Of a stretch of DNA of 64,000 bases, positions 1 to 8,441 are shown one piece after another. The position numbers and the translations under genes are program-made. The notes beneath the pieces were generated by a model. That model saw nothing but the letters and a program-made list of their open reading frames with translations, had not been told where the DNA came from and did no database searches. This DNA is from Actinoplanes utahensis (GTDB taxonomy: Bacteria > Actinomycetota > Actinomycetes > Mycobacteriales > Micromonosporaceae): NCBI RefSeq assembly GCF_016862455.1, contig NZ_BOMZ01000035.1, positions 96,089 to 160,088 on the forward strand, written 5' to 3'. The first letter of the stretch is position 1; each line of letters starts with the position of its first letter.

Positions 1-757
1 CGGCGGCCCGGGCCACACCCACGTAGACGGCGGCGTAACTGGCCACCATCCAGTGCGGGGCCATCTGGGCCACCGCCAGGGCCAGTCCCTCCATCCCGCC
101 GAGCAGCGCGGACGCCGGGACGGTGACGTCGATGTGCAGGTCGTGGGAGGCGGTGGCGCGCATGCCGAGGGCGTCCCAGGTGGGCTCGACCGTCAGGCCG
201 TCGCCGGCCGGGACCAGGAACTGGGAGACCTGCGTGGGATCGGCGGCGCTGCGGGCGGCGATCAGGTACGCGTCGGCGTGCCCGGCTCCCGAGCAGAACG
301 TCTTCGCGCCCGTGATCCGGTAGCCGCCGTCCACCGGCTGATAGGTGGTGGCCATCCGGGACAGCCGGGAGCCCACGCCGCGTTCGCTCATCGCCACCGC
401 GTACCAACTGCCGCCCGCAGCCGCCTTCAGGTGTTCGTCGCGAGCTTCGAGCGCCTCCCGCGGCAGTCCGAGGGCCTCGGCCAGCTCGTCGCTGACACCG
501 CTCAGCGCCCCGGTCACCGCAGCGTGCATGTTGAAGATCAGGGCGGTCGCGCCGTTGCCGCGGGCCAGTTCGTAGGCGACCTCGGCGTACTCCGCGAAGC
601 CCGCCCCGGCGCCGCCCAGCCGGGCCGGAACCATCAGCCCGAAGAAGCCCGCCTCCCGCAGGTCGGCGAAGTCGGCCTCGGGGAAGGCGCCCTCCCGGTC
701 ATGGTCCGCCGCCCGCGCCGTGAACCGGGGCGTCAACCGCCGTGCCTCATCCCGCAT
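1..757 (-). CDS. Acyl-CoA dehydrogenase family protein (3' end outside window)
   Basis: The N-terminal 252 codons are visible; the gene continues past the left edge. The translation has the acyl-CoA dehydrogenase fold: an N-terminal helical part (FFGLMVPARLGGAG), the mid-domain FAD and substrate segment (YRITGAKTFCSGAGHADAYL) and the beta-domain (LGMRATASHDLHIDVTVP). Such enzymes oxidise acyl thioesters or use FAD for related chemistry. The ATG at 757 is preceded by a purine-rich stretch and overlaps the 3' end of the upstream methyltransferase by 11 bp, which suggests translational coupling. The substrate cannot be told from sequence. The truncation hides the catalytic C-terminal domain. Confidence 0.85.
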   Translation of the reverse strand, partial: MRDEARRLTPRFTARAADHDREGAFPEADFADLREAGFFGLMVPARLGGAGAGFAEYAEVAYELARGNGATALIFNMHAAVTGALSGVSDELAEALGLPREALEARDEHLKAAAGGSWYAVAMSERGVGSRLSRMATTYQPVDGGYRITGAKTFCSGAGHADAYLIAARSAADPTQVSQFLVPAGDGLTVEPTWDALGMRATASHDLHIDVTVPASALLGGMEGLALAVAQMAPHWMVASYAAVYVGVARAA

Positions 758-1490
758 GTCGCTCCCTCGTGTACCGGTCACGCCCTTCGATACCCAGGGA
801 TTTCGATCCGATGCCTTGGTAGAGCACCGCGGTCGATGGAGCCGGGACGATCGGCCGGCCGGACACCTCCCGGCGCAGCGCCAGCCAGCGGAACAGCCCT
901 CGCATGCTCGGGCGCACCCCGCGCACCTTCAGCGTCACGCCGTGCCGGGCGAACTCGGCCACCAGCCGCCGGGGCGGCACGAACAGCGCCGGATCGTGCA
1001 ATCCCACCGGGGCGACGCCGAACCGCTCGCCCAGCGTCACCGTGATCAGCCGGGCCAGCGCCGTGTCGTTGATCGTGTCGAGCACCACGAGGCCGCCCGG
1101 GCGCAGCACCCGGCACAGCTCGGCGACCGTGCCCGGCAGGTCGGTGACGTGCTCCAGGATCTCCCCGGCGACCACCACGTCGGCGCTGCGGGCGGCCAGC
1201 GGCAGCGCCGTCACGTCACCGTTGACCGCGGTCATGCCGCGTGGGGCGGCCTGCCGCAGCCCGGCGTGCCGCAGGTCGACGCCGATGTGCCGGTAACCCT
1301 TGCCGCGCAGGTGCGGGGCGAGCAGCCCGCCGCCGCAGCCGGCGTCGACGAGGACCCGGCCGGGGCCGGAGGCGGGCGGGATCAGGGCGGCCCGGGCGGC
1401 GGCGAGCCAGTGCAGGATGGCGAAGGTGCCGGCGGGACGCCACCACTCGGTGACCAGATCGTCGTATTGGCGGGGGTCATTGCGTGGCAT
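747..1490 (-). CDS. Class I SAM-dependent methyltransferase, UbiG-like
   Basis: This is a 247-aa protein with SAM motif I DAGCGGG at about residues 49-55, an acidic residue after beta2 (GVDLR), a post-motif GDVTALPLAARSADVV and the LRPGGLVVLDT segment. That is the layout of UbiG/UbiE-type O-methyltransferases of quinone and polyphenol pathways. An in-frame ATG at 1499 would add three residues. It overlaps the acyl-CoA dehydrogenase gene downstream and is divergent from the UbiA prenyltransferase, 57 bp away. A methyltransferase beside a UbiA enzyme suggests tailoring of a prenylated aromatic, as in the alkyl-dihydrogeranyl-methoxyhydroquinone (agq) cluster of Actinoplanes missouriensis. The substrate is inferred, not shown. 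Confidence 0.8.
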   Translation of the reverse strand: MPRNDPRQYDDLVTEWWRPAGTFAILHWLAAARAALIPPASGPGRVLVDAGCGGGLLAPHLRGKGYRHIGVDLRHAGLRQAAPRGMTAVNGDVTALPLAARSADVVVAGEILEHVTDLPGTVAELCRVLRPGGLVVLDTINDTALARLITVTLGERFGVAPVGLHDPALFVPPRRLVAEFARHGVTLKVRGVRPSMRGLFRWLALRREVSGRPIVPAPSTAVLYQGIGSKSLGIEGRDRYTRERHAG

Positions 1491-1547
1491 CGACCGCATG
1501 TGATCGAGACTGGCACGCGGACGCCGACACCACCACACTTGGCGAAC

Positions 1548-2375
1548 ATGTCCCGTGCTCTCGCGCTGCTCAGATCGTCCCATCCGGAACCGGGCGGGGC
1601 GGTCACCCTGGCGATGACCCTGCTGGCCGCCGGGGCCGGGCACCGCGGCTGGCGGCTGGCGACGGTCGCCCTGGTGGTGGCGGCCAGTCAGCTCGCGGTC
1701 GGCTGGGTCAACGACCGGCTGGACGCCGACCGCGACCGGACCAGCGGGCGACGAGACAAACCGGTGGCGTCGGGGGCGATCTCGGCGCGTGCCGTCGGCG
1801 TCGCCGGCCTGGTCGCGGCGCTGGCGGTTCCGGCCCTCGCCCTGCCGCTCGGCCTGCCCGCGGCCACCGCGATCACGGTGGCCACCGGGTTCGCGCTGCT
1901 CTACGACTGGCCGCTGAAGAACACCGCGTTCTCGGTCCTGCCGTACCTGATCGCTTTCGGTCTGCTGCCTGCCTTCGTGGTGTTGGCCCTGCCGGGCCGC
2001 CCGGCGCCGCCGGTCTGGCTGGTCGCCGCCGGGGCCCTGCTCGGCGGGGGAGCGCATTTCGCCAACGTGCTGCCCGATCTGGCCGACGACGAGGCCACCG
2101 GGGTACGTGGCCTGCCGCACCGGATCGGCGCCGCCGGCTCGCAGCTGGCCGCCGCGGGGCTGCTGCTGGGCGCGACGCTCACGCTGGTCCTCGGCCCGCC
2201 GGGGCCGCCGTCGTGGTCCGGGTTGGCGGCGGGCGCGGCCGCCGTCGTGGTGCTGCCCTGGGGGTGGTACGCCGCCCGCCGCGCCGACGGGCGCCCGGTC
2301 GCCCTGTTCCGCGCGGTGATCGTGGTGGCCCTGATCGACGTCCTGCTGCTCGTCCTCAGCGGCCGGGTGACGTGA
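1548..2375 (+). CDS. UbiA-family prenyltransferase
   Basis: This is a 275-aa integral membrane protein with about eight hydrophobic segments. It has both Asp-rich motifs of UbiA prenyltransferases: NDRLDADRD near residues 55-63 and DLADDEATG in the second half. These motifs bind Mg-diphosphate of the polyprenyl donor, and the family attaches prenyl chains to aromatic acceptors. The ATG at 1548 was chosen because the hydrophobic family N-terminus starts there; the open frame upstream is an antisense extension. Divergent from the methyltransferase. It could act in menaquinone-like or secondary-metabolite prenylation; the neighbouring UbiG-like and acyl-CoA dehydrogenase genes favour the latter. 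Confidence 0.85.
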   Translation: MSRALALLRSSHPEPGGAVTLAMTLLAAGAGHRGWRLATVALVVAASQLAVGWVNDRLDADRDRTSGRRDKPVASGAISARAVGVAGLVAALAVPALALPLGLPAATAITVATGFALLYDWPLKNTAFSVLPYLIAFGLLPAFVVLALPGRPAPPVWLVAAGALLGGGAHFANVLPDLADDEATGVRGLPHRIGAAGSQLAAAGLLLGATLTLVLGPPGPPSWSGLAAGAAAVVVLPWGWYAARRADGRPVALFRAVIVVALIDVLLLVLSGRVT

Positions 2376-2468
2376 TCTCCAGAGCCTGATGGATGGGTCC
2401 CCGCACGCGCCCGATCGTCGCCCACTACGCTGATCTCACACCTTGGTGTCTCTATTTGGAGGATCGTG

Positions 2469-3179
2469 ATGCGCTCGCTGGGAACCCGTCGCGCAGCTCT
2501 GGTCGCGGGTGCCGCCACGGTCGCTGCCCTGGCGCTGAGCGGATGCTCGGCCGGCCAGGTCGCCGAAACCGCCATCCTGGACACGCCGATCGCCGGCGTG
2601 AACACCCAGTCCAAGAGCGGCAGCGTGCTCATCCGCAACCTGCAGGTGGAGTACAACGGCACCGAGGGCTACGCCGCGCAGGAGAACGCCCCGCTCGAGC
2701 TGAGCCTCTACAACCAGACCAACGAGGCGGTCACCGTCACGATCAGCGTCGCCGAGCCGACCCGGCCGCAGGTCATCGCCGCGGCGAACGTCGGCTTCGT
2801 GAGCACCGCGACCGTCACCACGCCGGGTGAGGTCACCTCCTCGGCCCCGGTCGCGCCGTCCGGCGCCCCGAGCGCCGGCGTGCCCGCCCAGCCGGGTGCC
2901 GGCGCTCCGGCCGAGCCGGGTGTCACGGTCGAGGCCGCGCGGATCCAGATCGGCCCGCAGGGCTCGGCTCTGTTCCGCCCGACCGACACCAAGGTGCTCC
3001 AGGTCATCGGCTTGAAGGAGAAGCTCACGCCGGGCCTGTCCGTCGCTCTGAAGTTCGCGTTCAGCGACTCCGCGGAGGAGCTCGAGGTGCAGGCTCCGGT
3101 CGCGAGCCCGCTGACCCCGGCGCCCCGCGGCTCCGCCGAGATCCACGAGCAGACCGAGACCGAGGGCGGCGGTCACTGA
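2469..3179 (+). CDS. LpqE-like lipoprotein
   Basis: This is a 236-aa lipoprotein: basic N-terminus, hydrophobic stretch, then lipobox LSGC with Cys26 as the lipidation site. The mature part has a beta-rich domain (LIRNLQVEY, LELSLYNQTNEAVTVTISV) interrupted by a Pro/Ala/Gly linker at about 118-155. GGAGG at 2458-2462 lies 6 nt before ATG 2469, so ATG was preferred to the GTG at 2466. It sits directly upstream of radA-disA, as lpqE (Rv3584) does in M. tuberculosis, and the domain resembles the copper-chaperone-like lipoprotein family often found there. Cell-surface localisation is secure; the molecular function is not known. Confidence 0.8.
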   Translation: MRSLGTRRAALVAGAATVAALALSGCSAGQVAETAILDTPIAGVNTQSKSGSVLIRNLQVEYNGTEGYAAQENAPLELSLYNQTNEAVTVTISVAEPTRPQVIAAANVGFVSTATVTTPGEVTSSAPVAPSGAPSAGVPAQPGAGAPAEPGVTVEAARIQIGPQGSALFRPTDTKVLQVIGLKEKLTPGLSVALKFAFSDSAEELEVQAPVASPLTPAPRGSAEIHEQTETEGGGH

Positions 3180-3198
3180 GTTTGTCGTACCCGCGAGC

Positions 3199-3210
3199 TA
3201 GCTTGGCGGG
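3199..3210 (+). promoter_or_regulatory. Candidate -10 for leaderless radA transcript
   Basis: TAGCTT at 3199-3204 is followed by exactly six bases and then the GTG start of radA, with no Shine-Dalgarno sequence. A transcript from this -10 would begin at or next to the start codon. disA and the MidA-like gene show the same spacing. No clear -35 is visible. Confidence 0.35.
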
Positions 3211-4632
3211 GTGACGACCTCCCGCTCCTCGGCCAAGGCACCCAAGGCCTCCTACGTCTGTGACGCCTGCGGGCACAACCCGCCGAAATGGCTGGGCCGG
3301 TGCCCGGAGTGCGGCGAGTGGGGCTCGGTCATCGAGTCCTCGGTCACCGTCGGCGTCTCCGGCCGGGTGGTCAGCTCCCGCATGCCGGCCGAGCCGGCCC
3401 GCCCGATCGCGCAGATCAGCGCGTCTCCGGCCCGGGCCGTGGCGACCGGTGTCGGTGAGCTCGACCGGGTGCTCGGCGGCGGCCTGGTGCCCGGCGCGGT
3501 GGTGCTGCTCGCCGGCGAGCCGGGCGTGGGCAAGTCGACCCTGCTGCTCGACGTGGCCCAGCAGTGGGCGGCCGGAGCCGGCAGTCCGTCGCTGGTGGTC
3601 AGCGGCGAGGAGTCGGTCAGCCAGGTGCGGTTGCGGGCCGAGCGGCTCGGCGCCCTGCACGACCGCCTCTACCTGGCCTCGGAGAATGATCTCGGCACGG
3701 TGATCGGCCACCTCGACGCGGTCAAGCCGGGCCTGCTGATCCTCGACTCGGTGCAGACCGTCTCGGCGCCCGGCACCGAGGGCGTCCCCGGCGGTGTCAC
3801 CCAGGTGCGGGCGGTCACCGCCGCGCTCGTCTCGATCGCCAAGGAGCGCGGCATCGCCACCGTCCTGGTCGGTCACGTCACGAAGGACGGGCAGGTCGCC
3901 GGCCCGCGCGTGCTGGAGCACCTGGTCGACGTGGTGCTGCACTTCGAGGGCGACAAGCACTCGTCGCTGCGCCTGGTCCGCGGGGTGAAGAATCGGTTCG
4001 GCGCCGCCGACGAGGTGGGCTGCTTCGAGATGCACGAGGGCGGCATCAGCAGCCTGCCCGACCCGTCCGGCCTCTTCCTCACCCGCTATCTGGAGCCGGT
4101 CCCCGGCACCTGCGTGACGGTGGCCATGGAGGGCCGGCGGGCGCTCGTCACCGAGGTGCAGGCGCTGATCGGGGCCGAGGTGCAGGGCTCGCCGCGGCGC
4201 ACGGTGTCCGGGCTCGACCACGCCCGCCTGGCGATGGTGCTGGCCGTGCTGGAGCGCCGCACCAAGCAGCTCAAGCTCTACAACCGGGAGGTCTTCGCGG
4301 CCACGGTGGGCGGCATCCGCCTGATCGAGCCGTCCGCCGACCTGGCGATGGCGCTCGCGGTCGCGTCCGGCGGCCTCGATCTGGCGATGGCCCCGCATCT
4401 GGTGGCGATCGGCGAGGTCGGGCTGACCGGTGAGATCCGGCGGGTCGGCGCGGTCGGCCGACGGCTCGCCGAGGCGGCCCGGCTCGGTTTCAAGGTGGCG
4501 CTCGTCCCACCCGGCTGCGGTCCCGACGGCGCCGACGGGACGCCCAAGGGCATGGAGGTCATCGAGGTCGGCAACGTGCAGGCGGCGTTGCAGAGCGCGG
4601 CACGGGTCGCCGCCGATCACGGACGACGATGA
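3211..4632 (+). CDS. radA: DNA repair protein RadA
   Basis: This is a 473-aa RadA/Sms, a RecA-family ATPase and helicase that promotes branch migration in recombinational repair. A four-Cys zinc finger (C17, C20, C31, C34) opens the protein. Walker A GEPGVGKST is at about 102-110, the RadA-specific KNRFG motif at 260-264, and a Lon-protease-like C-terminal domain follows (LAMALAVASGGLDL, GEVGLTGEIRRV). Length is normal. The GTG at 3211 is the only reasonable start; it has no Shine-Dalgarno and may be leaderless. It lies upstream of disA in the same direction, the standard actinobacterial pairing; RadA is known to influence DisA activity in other bacteria. Confidence 0.97.
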   Translation: MTTSRSSAKAPKASYVCDACGHNPPKWLGRCPECGEWGSVIESSVTVGVSGRVVSSRMPAEPARPIAQISASPARAVATGVGELDRVLGGGLVPGAVVLLAGEPGVGKSTLLLDVAQQWAAGAGSPSLVVSGEESVSQVRLRAERLGALHDRLYLASENDLGTVIGHLDAVKPGLLILDSVQTVSAPGTEGVPGGVTQVRAVTAALVSIAKERGIATVLVGHVTKDGQVAGPRVLEHLVDVVLHFEGDKHSSLRLVRGVKNRFGAADEVGCFEMHEGGISSLPDPSGLFLTRYLEPVPGTCVTVAMEGRRALVTEVQALIGAEVQGSPRRTVSGLDHARLAMVLAVLERRTKQLKLYNREVFAATVGGIRLIEPSADLAMALAVASGGLDLAMAPHLVAIGEVGLTGEIRRVGAVGRRLAEAARLGFKVALVPPGCGPDGADGTPKGMEVIEVGNVQAALQSAARVAADHGRR

Positions 4633-4722
4633 CAGACCGCCTTCAGGTCACCGTCAGTCACGTTTCATCACGCTACGGAGCATTCATTGAACCTTGCCTC
4701 GTTAGGTGTGGATGACAGTCCG

Positions 4723-4734
4723 TAGAATGTCCGG
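4723..4734 (+). promoter_or_regulatory. Candidate -10 for leaderless disA transcript
   Basis: TAGAAT at 4723-4728 is a good actinobacterial -10. Six bases later is GTG 4735, the first codon of the longest disA frame, with no Shine-Dalgarno. This supports the 393-aa start, although an internal ATG at 4816 would give a length closer to other DisA proteins. No convincing -35 lies at 16-18 bp. Confidence 0.42.
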
Positions 4735-5916
4735 GTGCCGCTCGACCGCGATGGTTCCAAGCCCGCCGCCAGTTCAACGCCGCGTCCCGGCGTCAACGGC
4801 GCGGGGCATCGTGCGATGACACCGGCCGCCGGGGCGGGCCTGACCGGCGGCGCGAGCGATCCGCTCCGGGCCAACCTGGCCCTGATGGCCCCCGGCACCG
4901 CGCTGCGCGACGGTCTGGAGCGCATTCTGCGGGGCCGCACCGGCGCGCTCATCGTCCTCGGTTACGACGCGGTCGTGGAGGCCATCTGCACCGGCGGCTT
5001 CCCGCTCGATGTGGAGTTCTCCGCCACCCGGCTGCGGGAGCTGTGCAAGATGGACGGCGCGGTGGTGCTCTCCAGCGACGGCACCCGCATCGTCCGGGCC
5101 GCCGTGCACCTGATGCCCGACCCGGCGATCCCGTCCGAGGAGTCCGGCACCCGGCACCGCACCGCCGAGCGGGTGGCGAAACAGTCCGGCTACCCGGTCA
5201 TCTCGGTCAGCCAGTCGATGCACATCATCGGGCTTTACGTGAACGGTCAGCGGCACGTCCTGGACGACTCGGCCGCCATCCTGTCCCGGGCCAACCAGGC
5301 GCTCGCCACCCTGGAGCGGTACAAACTGCGCCTCGACGAGGTGTCCGGCACCCTCTCCGCCCTCGAGATCGAGGATCTGGTGACCGTCCGCGACGCCGTC
5401 GCCGTGGTGCAGCGGCTCGAGATGGTCCGCCGGATCGCCGACGAGATCTCCGGTTACGTGGTGGAGCTCGGCACCGACGGCCGGCTGCTCGCCCTCCAGC
5501 TGGACGAGCTGATGGCCGGCGTCGACGCCGATCGCACCCTGGTCATCCGCGACTACCTGCCGTCCGGCCGCAAGGCCCGCACGCTGGACGAGGCCCTGGT
5601 CGAGCTGGACCTGCTGACCGCCACCGAAATGATCGACCTGGTCGCGGTGGCCAAGGCGATCGGCTATCCGGGCGCCTCGGATTCGCTTGATGCGGCCGTG
5701 TCGCCGCGCGGGTTCCGGCTGCTCGCCAAGGTGCCACGGCTCCCGGCCCAGATCGTGGACCGGCTGGTCGACCACTTCGGCAGTCTGCAGCGTCTGCTGG
5801 GCGCCACGGTCGAGGATCTGCAGGCGGTCGAGGGTGTCGGCGACGCGCGGGCCCGCGGCGTGCGCGAGGGCCTGTCCCGGCTGGCGGAGGCTTCGATCCT
5901 GGAGCGGTACGTCTAG
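4735..5916 (+). CDS. disA: DNA integrity scanning diadenylate cyclase DisA
   Basis: This is a 393-aa enzyme that makes cyclic di-AMP from two ATP while scanning DNA for branched structures. The N-terminal DAC domain has the catalytic DGA motif (D107-G108-A109) and the RHR motif (R140-H141-R142). A helical linker follows, then a C-terminal helix-hairpin-helix DNA-binding region ([26 protein letters not shown]). The start may be GTG 4735 or ATG 4816; the 27 extra residues are low-complexity. It follows radA with a 102-bp gap that holds its own promoter candidate. Genome maintenance and c-di-AMP signalling are the expected roles. Confidence 0.96.
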   Translation: MPLDRDGSKPAASSTPRPGVNGAGHRAMTPAAGAGLTGGASDPLRANLALMAPGTALRDGLERILRGRTGALIVLGYDAVVEAICTGGFPLDVEFSATRLRELCKMDGAVVLSSDGTRIVRAAVHLMPDPAIPSEESGTRHRTAERVAKQSGYPVISVSQSMHIIGLYVNGQRHVLDDSAAILSRANQALATLERYKLRLDEVSGTLSALEIEDLVTVRDAVAVVQRLEMVRRIADEISGYVVELGTDGRLLALQLDELMAGVDADRTLVIRDYLPSGRKARTLDEALVELDLLTATEMIDLVAVAKAIGYPGASDSLDAAVSPRGFRLLAKVPRLPAQIVDRLVDHFGSLQRLLGATVEDLQAVEGVGDARARGVREGLSRLAEASILERYV

Positions 5917-6629
5917 TCACCGCCCCTCGCTCTTCGTGATCCGCGTCACAACTCAGTCGATCGGGCGCTGAATCTCCGACCGTTGACGAGGACGATGTCA
6001 CTCAATGTAGTGGGTGCGGACCGCCACAGACCGCGTGTGAATCTGAGGCGTGCATAGCGGGCGAACGAAGCACACCGCTCGCGAAGCTGCCCCCGGCGTG
6101 TGTACGGCCGGGGCGCATAGCGGCCGAACTACACACCATAAACAAATCGGCCACGGCACCCGGTCACATTCGCCGGCGCGTGCGCTACGGGCGCGCACAG
6201 TGGCCGAACTACTACGCACCCACGAACGAATCGACCACGGCACCCGGTCACCTCCGCCGGCGTGCGTACTACGGGCGCGCAGTGGCCGGACGACACACCC
6301 AAACGAATCGGGCCACGGCCACCGGTCACGTCCGCTGGCGCGTGCACTACGGGCGCGCACAGGGGCTGGAATACGCACGGGGCTCGGTCCGGTGACCACC
6401 GCATTCGGCCCGGTGGCCGCGCTGCGGCCTTGACCCGGGATCCCCTCGCGCGGAGCAGGCGGGACGGGTCACGTTGGGCGGGAGCGGCGACGTGCGTACA
6501 ACAGAAAGGTCCGACTGATTGTCAGTGTTGTTTCAGGCGGCGGAGACAGTACCGGGAGCCAGCCGGGGTTTCTCGGGAAAGGCCGAAGGCGCGGCCGGAC
6601 CTCGAGCCCGAAGGGCCGGGAGGCGGGCG
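5917..6629. other. 713-bp gene-free region with repeat array
   Basis: The region between convergent disA and the 2H phosphoesterase gene. The middle holds an 84-bp imperfect tandem repeat, described separately. The flanks 5917-6048 and 6430-6629 show no convincing gene, RNA or promoter. Open frames through the repeats on both strands exist only because the period is close to a multiple of three; they lack start signals and recognisable domains. Confidence 0.7.
6103..6390. repeat. Imperfect tandem repeat, ~84-bp period, 3.5 copies
   Basis: Units start at 6103, 6186, 6270 and 6348 (83, 84 and 78 bp, then a partial). Each begins with TACGG(G/C)CG and carries a core like GTGGCCGAACTAC, then GAATCGNCCACGGC, ACCGGTCAC and a CGCGTGCGC-type end. 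A degenerate partial copy precedes them from about 6049. The units have diverged by substitutions and small indels, so the array is old. It is not a CRISPR: there are no unique spacers between short constant repeats. Confidence 0.75.
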
Positions 6630-7139
6630 CTACAGGGGGTGGCTGATGTCGTTGGCGTGGTCGGCTACCGCGGCGCCGGTGACGGTCGCGCGGATCGGGA
6701 GGTATTCCAGGCAGCGGCGGATGGCGGGCGCCATGACCGGGTTGGGCACGCGCAGCGAGATCGTGCAGTGCGGCACCCAGCGACCCGGCCGGTAGTGTTC
6801 CCAGACCTCGACGCCGCCCGCGGTGAGGCGTTCGTGGACGGCTTGGTGGTGGCTGAGCAGTTCGGGGGTCATGGTGACGCCCAGCCACAGGACACGGCCG
6901 ACGAACTGGCCGACGAAGTCGATGCCGAAGGTCAGGCCGTGGCCGACCGGGAAGTCGCCGAGGGCGGCGGCGACCGCGTGCGGGTCGATCCGGTGGGCGG
7001 CCGCCAGCGAGACGTGCGGGCGGTGTTTCTGGTGCAGGGAGCCGAGCGACGGGATGCCCTCGTCGTCCAGCGCGCGCCAGAGTGTGCGGACCCGGCGGGT
7101 CGTGTCGGTGTCCAGGTAGAGCTCGAGTGCCGCGACCAA
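6630..7139 (-). CDS. 2'-5' RNA ligase family (2H phosphoesterase)
   Basis: This is a 169-aa protein with the two HxS/T signatures of the 2H superfamily: PHVSLA in the first half and PHCTIS in the second. The two histidines act on 2',3'-cyclic phosphate or 2'-5' RNA ends. The likely start is TTG at 7139, giving the family-typical beginning VAALELYLD; it lies 2 bp after the stop of the upstream gene and no ATG or GTG is nearby. Some members act in RNA end processing or tRNA splicing; the natural substrate here is unknown. Convergent with disA across the repeat region. Confidence 0.8.
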   Translation of the reverse strand: MVAALELYLDTDTTRRVRTLWRALDDEGIPSLGSLHQKHRPHVSLAAAHRIDPHAVAAALGDFPVGHGLTFGIDFVGQFVGRVLWLGVTMTPELLSHHQAVHERLTAGGVEVWEHYRPGRWVPHCTISLRVPNPVMAPAIRRCLEYLPIRATVTGAAVADHANDISHPL

Positions 7140-7141
7140 GG

Positions 7142-7861
7142 TCAGCCGACGATCGTCAGACCGACCGCTTCGCTGACCCGACCGTCCAGGCGACCGCGCA
7201 GCGTGTAGGCGCCCGCCGCCGGGACCGGCCCGGACGCCACGTTGTCGGTGCACGCGGTGGACTGCCGGCCGTTCCAGGTGACCTCGTAGATCCGCTCGGC
7301 GCCTGCCGCCAGCGTCTCGACCTGGTTGCCCTTGACGGAGTTGCACTGGTCGGACGACCAGAACTTGGTGGCGCCCTGCTCGATGTAGAGCTCCTGCGCG
7401 CTGGCGCCCAGGTCACGCGTACAGGCGCGGGCACTCGAGTTCTTGATCTTCAGCTGGATCCGCAGCGGGGTGCCACGCTGCGGCGACTGGGTGGCCGGGA
7501 CCGGGGTCACGGTGATCTCGCCGTCGGCGCAGGCCTCTCCGGCCCCGACGACGGGGGCGCCGGTGTTCGCCGGCGGCGGCAGGGTCTCGGCGGGCGAGGT
7601 CTGCTGCGGATCGGGGAACGGGTTTCCCCCGGCCGGGGGGCTCTCCTCGAACGAGGGGGTCGCCGACGCGGACGCCGACGGGTCCTGCGCGCCGGTCGGC
7701 GGCAGCGCCGGCTGCTCGGCGGACGTCTTCTTGGGATCGGGTTCGTCCCCCGGATTGCAGGACATGAACAGGACGATGACGCCGAGCAGCACCGCGCCCA
7801 GCACGACCGCACGCCGCCGCCAGTAGACCGCGGGTGGAAGGGGACCAACCGTCGCACGCAT
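7142..7861 (-). CDS. Membrane-anchored secreted beta-domain protein
   Basis: This is a 239-aa protein with a short basic N-terminus, one transmembrane segment (AVVLGAVLLGVIVLFMSC), a Ser/Pro/Asp-rich linker, and an extracellular domain of about 130 residues with an even pattern of beta-strands (ITVTPV, LRIQLKIKNSS, LYIEQGA, IYEVTWNG, YTLRGRLDG) and several cysteines. This looks like an immunoglobulin-like sandwich of the DUF4232 type; I do not recognise a named family with certainty. ATG 7861 follows GGTGGGCGGC. It is 2 bp from the 2H phosphoesterase gene, so the two are probably co-transcribed. Confidence 0.7.
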   Translation of the reverse strand: MRATVGPLPPAVYWRRRAVVLGAVLLGVIVLFMSCNPGDEPDPKKTSAEQPALPPTGAQDPSASASATPSFEESPPAGGNPFPDPQQTSPAETLPPPANTGAPVVGAGEACADGEITVTPVPATQSPQRGTPLRIQLKIKNSSARACTRDLGASAQELYIEQGATKFWSSDQCNSVKGNQVETLAAGAERIYEVTWNGRQSTACTDNVASGPVPAAGAYTLRGRLDGRVSEAVGLTIVG

Positions 7862-7943
7862 GATGCCGCCCACCGTAAACCCGCACACCCATCGCTATGT
7901 GAACGACGCGCCGGTTCTGCGACACCAACTCACGCCATCGTCG

Positions 7944-8441
7944 TTAGAGATAAATCTTCCGCTGGTAGACGGCGTGCGCCCCGGCCACCCGATCGAGGAA
8001 GAGTTTTCCGGCACAGTGATCGATCTCGTGTTGCACGGCACGCGCCTCGAACGCGTCGGTGGTGATCGTGATCTTCTCGCCGGTGCCCGGCCGCAGACCC
8101 TCGACCACGATCCGGGCAGCGCGTTTCACGTCGCCGGTCAGGTCGGGCACCGACATGCAGCCCTCCCGCCCGGGACGCCACCGGCCGGCCTCCAGGATCG
8201 TCGCGTTGCACAACACGAACGTGCCGTGCGTGGTCGCCGCCTTCGGATGCCCGGTCACGTCCACACAGAAGACCCGCGCGCTCACGCCCACCTGCGGGGC
8301 GGCCAGGCCGACACATCCGGGTGACGCCCGCATGACGGCGACCAGGTCCTCGGCCAGGCGGACGATCTCCGGATCGGCCGGGTCGACCTCCGCGGCAGGC
8401 CTGCTGAGCACGCTCGCGGGAGCGGTGACGACCTTCCTCAC
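7944..8441 (-). CDS. def: Peptide deformylase
   Basis: This is a 165-aa metalloenzyme that removes the N-formyl group from nascent proteins. All three signatures are present: GLAAPQVG near residue 45, EGCMS with metal ligand Cys95, and HEIDH with His138, Glu139 and His142. The usual HEIDHLNG reads HEIDHCAG, a mild deviation outside the metal ligands. The GTG start at 8441 overlaps the stop of the upstream ACT gene (GTGA), so the pair is translationally coupled. Actinomycetes often have several def copies; this may not be the only one. Confidence 0.93.
   Translation of the reverse strand: MRKVVTAPASVLSRPAAEVDPADPEIVRLAEDLVAVMRASPGCVGLAAPQVGVSARVFCVDVTGHPKAATTHGTFVLCNATILEAGRWRPGREGCMSVPDLTGDVKRAARIVVEGLRPGTGEKITITTDAFEARAVQHEIDHCAGKLFLDRVAGAHAVYQRKIYL

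Noticed and set aside
2466..2468. GTG start for the LpqE-like lipoprotein
   Set aside because: It lies only three bases from the Shine-Dalgarno; the adjacent ATG 2469 has better spacing.
6103..6390. CRISPR array
   Set aside because: Whole ~84-bp units are repeated and diverged; there are no short constant repeats with unique spacers and no cas genes.
5998..6399. 133-codon open frame on the minus strand through the 84-bp repeats
   Set aside because: The open frame follows from the near-multiple-of-three period; no ribosome-binding site, no domain, Arg/Pro-rich composition typical of GC-rich non-coding frames.
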